This document shows positions 1 through 10,638 of a stretch of 64,000 bases of DNA, piece by piece. The notes under the pieces were generated by a model, which saw only the letters and a program-made list of their open reading frames with translations, had not been told where the DNA came from and searched no databases. The stretch spans positions 255,591,127 to 255,655,126 of the forward strand of contig OV884056.1 of assembly GCA_930367215.1 (NCBI GenBank). The letters run 5' to 3'. Position numbers and translations under genes: made by a program. Every line of letters begins with the position of its first letter. Position 1 is the stretch's first letter. This DNA comes from Pollenia angustigena. Its lineage: Eukaryota; Arthropoda; Insecta; Diptera; Polleniidae.

Positions 1-942
1 ATTACATTTGCTTACCAAACCATAAAATTAGATGTGTGATACACATTTGTGAAGGAAAATGTAAGGATTGAAAAAAAATCAAAGACCAAGATGATTAAAA
101 TTTTCCCTTGCTTTAGAATTGAGGGAATTTGACTTAAAAAGCATCAAAAAAATAAAGAAAATTTTAAAAAATTTCAAAAAAAAAGCCAAAGAAAAAGCGG
201 GACCGATTAGATCCTTTTTAAGTTTTTTTGTTTTGGTATCGCTTAATTTATTTATTTTTTTAATCTTCATATCGACAGATCAATTCCAAGTCATGCTATA
301 TCCACTAAGCATGTTTTTAATTTTTTAAATGTTTTTTATAAATTATTCAACTTAAATTCTATAAATTTTTGGGGTTGATTTTCTAATCCAATCAAAAGTT
401 ATGGTTAGAAAAGTACTTTAAGAGCTTGGCTGAGTTCCTAAACATCATAATACTTTGCAGTCAAAGTCAAAAAAGTATCATAGAGTTTAACTATATCTAG
501 TTTGATTATTGTGTACGCATCGATATTGTTTTTAGTGAACTTTGGTACAGATAACATTGTAAAATTTTTCACGGTTGCTTGGTATAAAGCACTTAAAAAA
601 GCGAGTTGCTTTGCAACTGATGTTTTGGAACTCACCCCTTCTCGTACAAAACTCACTTTTTCGACTTAGCATGTTTTGCAATTGATCTGTTGATATGTAT
701 ATTAAAATTGTAATTAACAGTTCTATATCAAATCTAATTTTTATTCTAAGGTTAACGTCTAGGTTTCGCTCACTTCTAAACGGAAAAGTCCCGTGCTATC
801 TTTTCTCCTTAAGCGGGTGTGGCCAACACCAACATAAGTAAAGGGTGGGGGTTTTAAACGTATAGATCTTCCGCTAGCGATAACAGTAAAACTAACTGTT
901 ATACTTAAGTGTGTTTGAATTTTTTTAAGTATACTTTAAACC

Positions 943-1689
943 ATGCGAAGGCATACACCAGAACAAAGTTTATAAATCGTGAAATTTTTTTCAAAAAATT
1001 TCGTTCTGTTTGCCAAACTTCGTCCAGTTCACGGTGCGCATAAACGCCCATCTAAGCACCTAATACGCAATACTATAGATCGATTCATTACCACTTTTAA
1101 TCTTATGGATAACATTCAATCATATCATGCCTGTACTGTGTGTTAAAAAGAAGCCATTGCCGCTGTAGAGGTGAGTGTGGCAGAGGACTCGAATTTTTCG
1201 ATCCAACGCCGTTCTCAGCAACGCAGTCTCTGTCCGTCCACTGTTTGGAAAAATTTTTGAAAAAATCTTGGCCTACATCCATAAAAAATAAAACTGAGTG
1301 AATGGTGAATGCTACAGGCAAATGATTCGTTGTTTTTTTATTGCTCATGTTATTGCAAATCATTTGAAGGGAAATGGTTCCAGCAAGATGGCGCAACATG
1401 CCATACACCGCATAAGACCATCACTTTGCTGAGGCGAACGGTTGGTGACCGAATTATCTCAAGAAATAGACCATTCAATTGGCCACGTCTTTCGTTTAAC
1501 TTGACACCTGTGTAATACTTTTTGTGGAGGTACGGCAAATCTCTGTCCTTTGCCTATAAACCAGCAGCGATTAATCATTTATAAGCCAAAATTCGACGCA
1601 CTATTTACGAAACTAAACCGAGTATGTTTGAAAAAGTGAATCGTGAAGTGAACTGGACCAAAATGAAGGCGTTCACAAGGCGCTGTTGA
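943..1689 (+). pseudogene. Mariner-type transposase pseudogene
   Basis: A single frame read from an ATG at 943 to about 1689 gives a recognisable but broken DDD transposase of the Tc1/mariner superfamily. Visible parts are an N-terminal helix-turn-helix region starting MRRHTPEQS, a linker containing SIQRRSQQ and PSTVWK, then the second catalytic block WFQQDGATCHT at about 1375-1410, and a tail ending GHMPEIIFK. In-frame stops occur near 973, 1144, 1255, 1288, 1513 and 1582. The segment with the first catalytic Asp is deleted between about 1295 and 1360, and the third catalytic Asp position reads Asn (FNLTP). The same block spacing is seen in the complete copy at 56982, but this is a different subfamily. 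It is a fossil and cannot encode an enzyme. Confidence 0.8.
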
Positions 1690-1879
1690 GTAGGTCATAT
1701 GCCAGAAATTATTTTTAAACATTAAATGCTATGAAATTTCTGAATTCATACTTAAAGTCATTCATTCCATTGAATTTGTTGTGTTTTATTTTCAACAACA
1801 AAGTTTTATTCCTCAAAAAAACACCTCCTATTTCGGGTTTGTGCTTGAATACTTTGGGATCATAGTTTTTACTGGTGGC

Positions 1880-2475
1880 ACATTCAAGTCTATGTCAGTT
1901 TTCGAGATTTTTACATACCAGCGATCGGCTGTGATGATTTGGACAGAGAGCGTGGAGGGCTGGAAACGGGTAATATGGTAGGATAAAAACAACATTCGAC
2001 AGGTGGAAAAGTGTACTACTGCCCTAGCGACACTTTAACAGAGCAGTATGTAAAAAAAACGATGAAACATGGAGATGGGAGCACGCACCTAGGTTCATTA
2101 GTAAAAATGAGGGTTTAATGGAAAAAAAATTATTACCTACGTATGCCAGAAGACAATTTACCCGATCTTGTGGACAGAAGTACATACCCCAGGAGTAAAA
2201 AAAATACGGACAAGATCGTTAAGGATTAACAATCAAAGCGAAAATTGCAAGCAATGAAATGGCCAGCTCAAAGCCCAGATCTCAATCCGATCAAAAATCG
2301 GTTTTTTAAAGAAATAACTGGCGCGGTACGATAGTGCGCCTGTAACTACATGAGCTTTGGATGAGAGTTTAGACACAGTGGTCAAATATTCTAAAGCACA
2401 CAATTGAGAACTTGGCTGAAAGTGTGCCAAGACGCAACAAGAAAGCAAAAGGGCTTTGGACAAATTAATAAAATA
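1880..2475 (+). pseudogene. Tc1-like transposase remnant
   Basis: Fragments in shifting frames match the Tc1 transposase pattern. SAVMIWTES near 1930 corresponds to the conserved VMVWG block. EDNLPD near 2150 corresponds to the QDNDPKHTS block around the second catalytic residue. WPAQSPDLNPIKN at about 2258-2300 is the classic WPAQSPDLNPIEN block carrying the third acidic position, here Asn-Pro-Ile-Lys in place of Asn-Pro-Ile-Glu. A tail reading SVPRRNKKAKG ends near 2460. Multiple stops and frameshifts make it dead. It lies about 190 bp downstream of the mariner fossil and is an independent insertion. Confidence 0.72.
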
Positions 2476-3095
2476 TTAACAAAAATTAAAGTTTCCCTAA
2501 ACGTGCGATAGCGGATACTTTGAACTTTTTTAAACGAAATTTCATTTATCTTAATAATTATTATATTATTTATGTTTTATTTTGCTTATACTTTCTTTTA
2601 TAATTTTTGATGTGTTTTAGTTCACTTTGAAATCTTATATAGTAACCATGTATTTACTATTGCTGGCCAGTGTTTGCTTTTTATAGGAAAATATAAGCGG
2701 TCAAGGGTCAAAGATATTGTTCTTTTATTGACAACTTTAATGCAAGATAATACAAAAACCTCAAGTGTTGGCTCAAATTTGAAATTTTAGTCAAGATTAT
2801 TCGATTTTTATACCCTTCACCTAACCTAAGAAGGAAAAGTGTATGTTTACTGCCGTATTCATAAAATATAAAATAAGTTTGAAATTTGTTTTAAGGAAAA
2901 ATTTTCATAAACTTTTTTTCATAAAGTAGTTAAACTTTATCATTCCGTTTTTAGTTTCTACAACATTGATACTAGACATTTAAAAGTATATATTCTGGGT
3001 CCTTATGAGTAGCGAAGTTGATTAAACTATGTCCGTCTGTCCATCTATGGGTTTTCCGCAGACCCCAGATATGAAGGAGAGTTGTTTGTTATATA

Positions 3096-4106
3096 CAGGG
3101 TGGTTAAATTTTAAGTGCCGATGTTGGTTTTGAAGAAAACACAAATTATTTAGGAAATTATTGTCATTTATTTTTATTATGAAAATATTGGTATGGTTCA
3201 ATTATGTATGGAACAAAATATCGGCCAAATGGCCGCCATGACCTCGGCGGCATACCTCCACCCGATGGTCCAAATTTTCGATGACGCTGAGGCATATTTG
3301 AGGTTCTATGCCGTTAATGTGCCGAACTATCCCATCCTTTAGCTCTTGAATTGTTGCTGGCTTATCGACATACACCTTTTCTTTCAAATAAATAAAGATG
3401 TCCAACGGTGTCAAATCCCATGATCTTGGCGGCCAATTGACATCGCCACCACGTGAGATAACATGGCCGTGGCATTTGTCGCGCAAAAGAGCCATTGTTT
3501 CGTGGCACCGTCCTGTTGAAACCACATATCGTTAACATCATTTCACGATAGCGAACACCATTGACAGTTAATGCCTGACCGGCCTCATTTTGGAAAAAAT
3601 ACGGCCTGATGATGCTGCCAGCCCATAATCCGCACCAAATAGTCACTCTTTGTGGGTGCATGGGTTTTTCGACAATCACTATTGGATTATCATTTGCCCA
3701 AATGCAGCAACTCTGCTTATTGACGAATCCACTGAGGTGAAAATGTGCCTCATCACTGAAGATGATTCTGTTCAAATAAATTTCTTTGAAAATTTATCAT
3801 CCCCTGTTGCCACTTCTTGCCAACATTCTGACCATTGACGACGTTTGGAATGGTCAAGAGGCTTTAGTTCTTGAGTCAATTGCACCTTGTTAGCGTGTAA
3901 ATGCAAGTCATTAAGCATAATGTTCATCAACGATGAGCGTGAGAGATGCAATTGTTGAATAAGTTTAACGCGTTGCTCGATTGTGTATCTTTCCACGGTT
4001 CAAATTGAGTCAGCCTGATATTGAGAAATGTCAAATGAAATGCAGAAAAAAACTTGATGTTTAGGTGTGGTTCACATTCAACATTGGCCTTGAAATTTAA
4101 CCACCC
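3096..4106 (-). mobile_element. Internally deleted mariner-type transposon
   Basis: The element is bounded by inverted ends containing GGGTGGTTAAATTT (3098-3112 and, inverted, 4093-4106), the same ends as the complete copy at 56868. A TA precedes the left end (3094-3095), but the right flank reads GTTG, so the TA duplication is not clean. The length is about 1.0 kb against 1.3 kb for the complete copy. Confidence 0.82.
3202..3996 (-). pseudogene. Mariner-type transposase pseudogene (deleted, frameshifted)
   Basis: The protein starts MERYTIEQRVKLIQ and then jumps directly to QLHLSRSSLMN, losing about 80 residues of the DNA-binding region compared with the 361-residue copy at 56982. A frameshift near 3775 separates the first part from IIFSDEAHFHLSGF, which holds the first catalytic Asp with the usual Glu after it. 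A second deletion removes about 16 residues before the second catalytic block FQQDGAT near 3520, and the frame shifts again. The last part, from about 3500 to 3202, includes WDLTPLD with the third catalytic Asp and ends DILFHT, exactly as in the complete copy. It is non-functional but clearly the same family. Confidence 0.88.
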
Positions 4107-4715
4107 GTTGTTTCTATCCCATCTGCTCCGTTAAAAATTTAGCTTTCGGTCAAAAAATGTCTAATATACTATCTCTTGTTTTTTTTTCACAAAACCAAAC
4201 CCCCTGTTGATGTTTTATTTATACCCATACCTTGCATAAGTTTTATCTAAATTATAAATACACAACATCCGACAAAATGTGAGCGGTATTGGAGAAGTGG
4301 GCGTGACAGAAAATAGATTTATTTATATCTTAAGAACGGTATTTACTAGGGTATTCAATTAATCGATGTTTTGCATTATTCGATTAATCGTGCGAATAAT
4401 TATTCGAGGTAAAAATTTAATCGATTAATAATAGAATAATTTAATATTATTCGGTTAATCGAAAAATTTATATACGACCAAATATTATATTTTTTAACAT
4501 AAAAACATGCAAGTGCACGGCTTAAAAAAACTTAAACTGGCAACATGCTTTTGCAAGTTATTTTTGTTTTCATTTTGTTTTTTCTTAACCTACTTACAAC
4601 TACAATTAATGTTGGAAGAATTCCAATCAATTGTAATGGGGAATGTAAGAAGAGATAAACTCACTGTTTATTGTTGATGTTTTTGTTTAAACTTTGATAT
4701 TGTTACAAGTAGAAC

Positions 4716-4900
4716 TGTTGCTTATAATTCTTATACGTTTAACAGTTTTATTTGGTTTAATATCTTTAGTTTTTCTAAAATCTTTATGGATGAAGATTCC
4801 TGATGATCTGGCCTAAGCCACCAGTGAAATGCGTATAGGAATAGCTTATTCCATCAACAATAAATTTCAGTGTTTTTATCAAGAATAAAAATTGAGAATT
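4716..4900 (+). repeat. ~190-bp repeat carrying the hammerhead motif, copy 1
   Basis: This segment aligns along its length with 59518-59705 on the opposite strand. Shared blocks include acagttttattt, agtttttctaaa, TGATCTGGCCTAAGC and agaataaaaattg. It is probably a fragment of the terminal (pLTR) region of a Penelope-like family that has been captured in the surrounding hAT; this assignment is inference from the hammerhead. Confidence 0.6.
4786..4854 (+). ncRNA. Hammerhead-ribozyme-like motif, complete core
   Basis: The hammerhead core CTGATGA lies at 4800-4806 and GAAA at 4826-4829. Between them, helix II can form from CTGG (4808-4811) and CCAG (4821-4824), with a T/T mismatch at its base. 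After GAAA, ATGCGTATA can form a very short helix III (A4829-T4836, T4830-A4835), leaving TA at 4836-4837 as the NUH cleavage site. Helix I can pair TTC (4797-4799) with GGA (4838-4840), AAG (4793-4795) with CTT (4845-4847), and ATGGA (4786-4790) with TCCAT (4850-4854). This order, with open ends in helix I, is a type I hammerhead, known from Penelope-like elements. Activity is not shown by sequence alone. Confidence 0.6.
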
Positions 4901-5330
4901 AAGCACGAATAACAAAATCTTTTAAAATTAAAAATTTGTATTCCCAAAAAGTAATTTTTGATCATAAAAATTTTATTAAAAGAGTAACAACAATTTAACA
5001 AAATCATCTCCTTTTTCTGAATCATTGTCGTAAAAGTCCATACTAAACATTGTCGAAAATAAATTAATCTTAAATTCTTTGTTTTGTTCCTGAGTTAAGA
5101 AACAATAAAAGGGTATTTAAAACGTACCGGCTTGTGAAAAAACAAATTTTCGATTTATCGATTAATCGACATAAATTATTCGAACAGTTAATCGCCCAAA
5201 ATTAATTAATCGAACAAAGGTTAATCGTTTGAATACCCTTGTATTTATATAACTTTCTGTTCTTATTTCACCATGGTGAAGATCTTATGAGATTCGTTAT
5301 ATCCGAATACAGCAAGCACTCTTATTTGTT

Positions 5331-6990
5331 ATTATAACTTTTTAATTTTTACTTTTTTAATACTTTTTCATTACAAGCCTTAATCATATCCGGTTATTAT
5401 TCATGTAATAATTTTTACTTTATAAATCTGCAAGTATTTATTTAAATTCAATTATTATTTTATAGGTTAAAGCCTTTTAACAATTTTCCCATACAGTCGC
5501 TAATTTATATCGTTTACAATTATAAAGCAAAAAAGGTAAAATCCCACAACTTAATAAAAAATATGAAAATTTTTACATTCCTATTAATTTCAGTGCATGT
5601 CTTACAACACAATTTCTTCGTATTTATTGCCTCTGTAAAGAAATAAAATCAAAACTATTTGAGAATACGGAAAACTCTTCATACATAATTTTTAAAAACG
5701 AATGTTTATTCCTGCAGTAAATAGTAATTTCTTAATGTAATCACTAAATTTCACTAATTCCATAAAAATGAGTTTAATTAAAACCAAAGACAAGAATGGA
5801 GTTGTGTTTATTAAAAATTATAATTAAAATAAAATGAGTTTTATAGTGCAAAGCTGCGACTACTATTGCCACTGTTGCACTCACACACAAAACTTCGACT
5901 CTTGGCATTTGTGTACAACAATTCAATGTTGCATGCACTACAGCCATGCAAGTGTGTCTGTATGCTTTCTGCCACACAAACGGAAAATCTTGATAACAAA
6001 CGAACAATAATAAAAACTCCCCGAAATAAAAAAAAAGAAAAACTTTAGTAATTAGCCACATTTTAACTGATTTTACAGCAATGTAAATGTTAAAAGTGTA
6101 TAATAATGCGAAAAAGAAAAGGATATTCCCCAAAAAAAAAACAATATTATTATTTTAAAAAACCAAAACCAACCAAAGAACGTACAAAATTCAACATGAA
6201 AATATATTTCGTGTAAAATTAATACAAAAAGGTTGCCAAAAATGAAATGCAGGTTAAGGGAACAAGAAGTAAAGAGACTTTAGCACGCCTGCAACATTAG
6301 CTGTCAGCGAAAGAAAGCAGCACAGCAATAGAGAAACAGGTGGCAAGGTTATAAAATATCTCTATATATCTTTAGCAATTAAAACTAAAAAGAACAAGTG
6401 CAAAATAAAAACTGCAAAAAATGACAACGAACGGATAGCTAATAAAATAACAAATGTAATCAACAACGGAAACGGAAGTGGAGACATACAACAAGCGGAC
6501 ACAATATTGTTACATACGGAAGGCACCAATACAAACAACCCTGTTGTTTTAAGTGAAAATGTAAGCGAGCTAGTTATTGTAAGAGCGAGAATAAAGAGAG
6601 AGGTGGGTTAAAGTAACAAAATGCCAAGGAAGCATTTAGCGCAATGCAGTGTTGTAGTTGTTAGTTATAGATATTTTTTTTTCACTTTGAAACGTAAAAC
6701 AAAATGTTTTATCTTCTAGTTAGACGAAAATATAATAAAATTAAATTAATTACAATCATTATCGTTTCATTTTCACATGCACCTGTCACCGCCATCATCC
6801 TACAAACTTTCCTGCCCTCAAATTGTCTGACTTTACTGGATATTATTAAGCTAACTTAAACATATTCTTACTGGCAGGGACTTAAGAAAATTTAAGACTT
6901 AAATTATTAATTTAAAACAAAGTGCTTGAAAATTTAAGAACTCATTGTTATAGAAAATTTAATACAGTTCAAAAAATTATAAAAAAAAAT
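5331..6990. other. AT-rich intergenic DNA, nothing recognised
   Basis: I see no coding exon, tandem array or terminal inverted repeat here. The open frames across 5774-6133 lie in low-complexity sequence without family resemblance. Confidence 0.5.
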
Positions 6991-6995
6991 AAAAA

Positions 6996-7542
6996 TAATT
7001 AGTATTGTGGTTATTTTGTTGAACTATTAACGGTTTTTAATCCAAATTTTTAATATTTTTAATTAGGCTTAAGTTCATGAAATTTAATTTTTCATTAAAT
7101 TATTTTTATATTATTGTTATTGATAATCTTTAATTCTTGACGTGGCTGGGGCTCGAACCCTGGCCGGCAGGTTACCATGACATGTTTCGATCGCAACCAC
7201 TATCTCCTCAGATGGATTTGCCGTCTTACACTCGCAGCCATCGACGACTGCTGACGTCAATAGTCAAACATCAATCCTTAAACCAAAGTGTATTCTAACA
7301 TTTGGTAGATCGAAATTTGCTTTCCTGAATGATTATCCATTTTAATTGATTTAACATGTTTTTTCCTTACTTCTGTTTTTTCGTACTTTTGCCAAGAATT
7401 TTTCTTGAAGTCCATACATTTTTTGTTTTTTCATTTTGTCTTTTTCTTTTCTGTTGACCTTTTTCAGCACAACTTGGAGGACAAATGTACACATAGAGCT
7501 CGTGCCTTAGCTTTAACAATAATTAGTATTGTGGTTATTTTC
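6996..7542. repeat. SINE/foldback composite repeat flanked by a 22-bp direct repeat
   Basis: The segment starts and ends with the same direct repeat, taattagtattgtggttat (6998-7017 and about 7521-7540). The first 110 bp contain ttaggcttaagttcatgaaa, shared with repeats at 22173, 30010 and 42700. The 7220-7480 part (ggtagatcgaaatttgct, cttgaagtcca, gttgacctttttcagc) is shared with 42790-43055. Because the 22-bp sequence also occurs at 22120, it is more likely part of the element than a target duplication. Confidence 0.5.
7146..7215 (-). repeat. tRNA-derived SINE head (candidate)
   Basis: On the minus strand a perfect B-box, GGTTCGAGCCC (7159-7149), follows an A-box-like GGAGATAGTGG about 40 bp upstream, near 7205. 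This is the spacing of an RNA polymerase III internal promoter in tRNA-derived SINEs. No complete cloverleaf is visible. Confidence 0.42.
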
Positions 7543-8067
7543 TATTTCTACATTCCAATTATAGTTAAAGTAAAAATTTTCAAAAATATTTTAAACAATA
7601 TTTAAAGGCATATCACAGTGGTCCCAATGACAAATTTAGAGCGAAAAAACTCGTTTTTTCGAATGGTGCCAGAGTAAAAATTTAGTTGATTTTTTATTGA
7701 CAAGACCCCACCTTACACAACGGTATATATTTTTTTTGGAATATTTGCAATATTATCACTGCTGCATTGATTTAAAATCATTAATTGCTAAGTTTAATTT
7801 TTAATAACAGATTTGGTGATGTGGTTTCGAGAGCTAATAAAATAAATCGAAAACGTTTTCTGTAATATTTGTAGGTTTTATTTATACAAAAGAGGTATAT
7901 ATTTTTTAAATTTAAAATGTTCCGCAGATTTATCATTCCGTTTAGAAAAATATGTATCGAAATTAAAATGTATTCATTTATTGTGGAATTTAATATGTAT
8001 TGTTTGTTAGTTGTGATAGACTTTTAAACAGGGACCGTAACAGTTATGCCTTTTTTCATAAAAGTCA

Positions 8068-8612
8068 GATGATAACTGTTATTTTTTGATTTTTATTTTT
8101 TTGAGCAAAAATAACAGTTATTTTTTGATTTTTATTTTTTTGAACAAAAATAACTGTTATTTTTTGATTTTGATTTTTTCGATCAAAAATAACAGTTATT
8201 TTTTTAATTTTATTTGTTTGAACAAAAATAGCAGTTATTTTTTGATTTTTATTTTTTCGAGTAAAAATAAAAGTTATTCTCGAAATAAATTTACGTGTTT
8301 TAATAATTTAGATGACTTAAATAATTATTTTAATGTGCATAAGAAATTTAATGATAATTACACACTAAAATAAAAATTTAAAGTCAACTAAATTATTAAA
8401 TCACGTACATTTATTTAGAGAATAACTTTTATTTTTGCTCGAAAAAATAAAAATCAAAAAATAACTGTCATTTTTGTTCAAAAAAATAAAAATCAAAAAA
8501 TAACTGTTATTTTTAATCCAAAAAATAAAAATCAAAAAATAACAGTTATTTTTGTTCAAAAAATAAATGTTAAGTTTGATCGAAGAAATAAAAATCAAAA
8601 TTATAAAAATCA
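8068..8612. repeat. Palindromic ~42-bp tandem repeats in inverted arms
   Basis: Units of about 42 bp, each containing ataactgttattttttgatt or its inverse, are repeated at 8068-8285 and again in inverted orientation at 8415-8590. The junctions match: ttattctcgaaataaattta near 8275 is mirrored by taaatttatttagagaataac near 8406. Single units are themselves near-palindromic around AACAGTTATT or AACTGTTATT. Open frames here (95 and 70 codons, rich in KNNSYFLIFIF-like repeats) only reflect the repeat and are not genes. Confidence 0.85.
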
Positions 8613-8701
8613 ATATATTTTATCATTAAATTAGATTTTTATTTTAGCTAATACGGCCTAAAGTTTTTTTAATGTAATTAAAAATGCATTTAATCCATAT
8701 T

Positions 8702-8743
8702 TTCCCAACGTTTCGTGAATGTTATGTTCACTTTATCAAGGGA
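8702..8743 (-). ncRNA. Degenerate hammerhead-like motif downstream of the PLE gene
   Basis: On the minus strand, TTGATAA (8739-8733) stands where CTGATGA is expected. Helix II is formed by GTGAA (8731-8727) and TTCAC (8719-8715), followed by an exact GAAA (8714-8711). A minimal helix III, ACGT (8711-8708), and helix I from TCCC (8743-8740) with GGGA (8706-8703) complete a type I fold. Two core bases differ from the consensus (C3 to U and G8 to A), so catalysis is unlikely. Hammerheads of this minimal form are known in Penelope-like elements, so the place and orientation fit. Confidence 0.62.
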
Positions 8744-8927
8744 TTCGTCTATTTAAATTAAAGAAAGTATATATAACAATATTATTACAACAAACATTTT
8801 TCAACAATTAATTATGACTTACAATAAGAAAATCAATTTTTATTACATTGAACAATAATTTGTTGTAGACAAGCATGAAAAACATTAAACATGAAAAATT
8901 AAATTAAACACAAACTTAAAAATTATA

Positions 8928-10638
8928 TCACAGGTTTTTTGATATTGCAACACAGTAACTGGCACTAATGTTTTGTGTGTCTTCTTTTAAGTTCATCGTC
9001 TTTTTTATTTTCTGTTGTATTCTTAGCGTCTCTATTGTGAATCTTTTCCTTTCTATTCCTTCTCTATCCAATATTCGTACTTTGTCAAAATCTGCCGTAT
9101 GATTTGTATGTTTTATGTGTTGGGATAAAGCAGTACTTTCCTTTAATTTGTTTATGTCCATTTTATGTTCTGTTATTCTTGTTTCCAATGTTCTCTTTGT
9201 GGTCCCAATATAAATCAAATCGCAGCTTTGATCGTTTTTTCCCTTACATGGTATTTCGTAAACAACATTGCTTTGTTGTTGTTTGTTTATTGGTGTTTTG
9301 ATGTTTGTAAATATTGTGCTTAAAGTTTTATTAGGTTTGTAAGCAAAATATATGTTTTTCTTCTCTATTGTGTCTTTGATGTTCTGTTTATCCGTAAGTC
9401 CAGGTATGTATTTTACACTATAAAATTGTTTTTTCTCCTTGTCAGCATTAGAGTGGCCAGATGTTGTGTTATTCATTTTCCTTACTGTATTTGTTATTAA
9501 AGTTTTTATAAGATTTTTTGGAAAGCTATTACTTGTAAGAATGTTGTTTATCTTTTCTATGTTTTTTGAGTGATATTGTCTGTCACTAATGTTTAGCACT
9601 CTGTCGATAAAATTGCTGGCAGTATTAATTGTTTGGTTCCGTGGTTGTGTTGCGTGAAAATTCATGATTCTTCCCGATGATGTTTCCTTTGCGTACCAGT
9701 CGAAAACTATTTTATTTCCACTAATGCGTAGTTTTGTATCTAAGTAAGCAATTCCTGTGTTAGTTTGTGTCTCAATTGTGAACTGAATTTTCTCATGATA
9801 TTTGTTTAAAGTCTTTAGGATTTCATCCTTATCGTCTAATTTTACTATGGCTAAAATATCATCTACATATTTTGCTATGTATTTTATGCGGATATTTTTA
9901 TCCTGCAATTCCTTAATTGTTTCGTCAAGTAGAGTATCTAGGACTATATCAGCGATAGTTGGTGAAAGTGGGTTACCCATCGGCATACCAAATATTTGAT
10001 TAAAAATTTTTTGATTGTATATAAAGTAATTATTATCAGTAAGACAGAATTTTAGCATATTTAAAAACTTAGATCTGGGAATTCTAGTGAAATTTTTTTA
10101 AAACTTCCCATTTTGCCATTATGTTTTTTATTGCGGTATGAACTGGAATGTTTGTGAAAAGTGATATGACGTCAAAAGATACCAATACCTCTCCGGGACA
10201 GATATTTATGTTTTGCAACTGTAATTTTAAATGTGATGAATTTTTTATATTGTAGTTGTTCGAAATTAAGTTTTTTAAAATTTGTCCTAGGTATTTGGAA
10301 AGTTGGTAGCATGGCACCTGCATTGAGGAAACAATTGGTCTCAGAGGGATTCCAGTTTTATGGATTTTTGGTAAGCCGTAGATTCTTGGAGCTGTTGCCG
10401 CTGAACAAAGAAGCCGTCGTTTTTGCCATGTGTCTATGTATTCATTTTTATGTAGGTCCGTTATGATATTATTGTTTTCTCTTTGTAATTTTGGTGTTGG
10501 GTCGATTCTTAATGCGCGGTATGTGTTTTTGTCCTCCAATAACGTTTGCATCCTACTTTCGTAATCAGTTCTATACATCGCAACCGTTTTATTTCCCTTG
10601 TCTGCTTGTATTACCATAATGTCGCTGTGCCTTTTCAA
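8928..10638 (-). pseudogene. Penelope-like reverse transcriptase / GIY-YIG endonuclease (frameshifted)
   Basis: Two minus-strand frames, 10638-10084 (184 codons, opening at TTG) and 10058-8928 (376 codons), form one protein with a one-base shift. The first holds PRIYGLPKIHK and LRPIVSS, then VSFDVISLFTNIP, the catalytic Asp region of the reverse transcriptase palm. The second has GMPMGNPLSP followed by YVDDILAIV, the YxDD active site, near its residues 26-72. A C-terminal GIY-YIG endonuclease follows: VVYEIPC, then LIYIGTTKR with Arg at ETRITEH, ahead of a stop at 8928. The frames meet at a run of seven T (10093-10099, A7 on the coding strand). Compared with intact Penelope proteins, roughly the first quarter to third is absent. 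The enzyme would normally copy the element's RNA and nick target DNA; this copy is presumably dead. Telomerase is excluded by the GIY-YIG domain. Confidence 0.92.

Larger units (their letters stand above)
4347..5240. mobile_element. Non-autonomous hAT-like element, 894 bp
   Basis: The termini are inverted: TAGGGTATTCAATTAATCG at the left and TTTGAATACCCT at the right, with further GATTAATCGA motifs inside both ends. The flanks are gtatttac (4339-4346) and gtatttat (5241-5248), an 8-bp target duplication with one mismatch, as expected for the hAT superfamily. The flanking DINE sequence reads continuously when the element is removed (compare 40449-40475). There is no transposase frame. It carries a hammerhead-like motif at 4786-4854. 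Confidence 0.8.
2809..5330 (+). repeat. mini-me/DINE-1-like repeat, interrupted by two transposons
   Basis: The start has the hallmark tataccc terminus, CATTCCGTTT, a TATATATTCTGGGTCC block and a short GTCC/GTCT run at 3030-3045. These correspond to the (TA)n and (GTCY)n regions known from dipteran mini-me/DINE-1 (non-autonomous Helitron/Helentron) repeats. The far end, 5241-5330, has the gattcg...ccgaatac...gcaagcactcttattt terminus. The copy is split by a mariner at 3096-4106 and a hAT-like element at 4347-5240. A small palindromic insertion with ACTGCCGTATTCATAAA lies at about 2850-2940. The continuity of the pieces is inferred by comparing them with the copies at 38374 and 40449. Confidence 0.65.

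Noticed and set aside
79..328. Overlapping 63- and 69-codon frames on both strands
   Set aside because: Lysine- and phenylalanine-rich frames produced by A/T runs; no domain or coding pattern.
1103..1408. 101-codon minus-strand frame
   Set aside because: It lies antisense to the mariner pseudogene, which explains the sequence on the plus strand.
7146..7215. Functional tRNA gene
   Set aside because: A- and B-box-like words exist but no acceptor stem or cloverleaf can be drawn; SINE origin is more likely.
8068..8285. CRISPR-like array
   Set aside because: Unit spacing is regular but there are no unique spacers, the units are palindromic and inverted, and the context is a fly transposon.
8086..8613. 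Repetitive proteins with KNNSYFLIFIF-like units on both strands
   Set aside because: Both are translations of the same palindromic 42-bp repeats; mirrored frames show structure, not coding.
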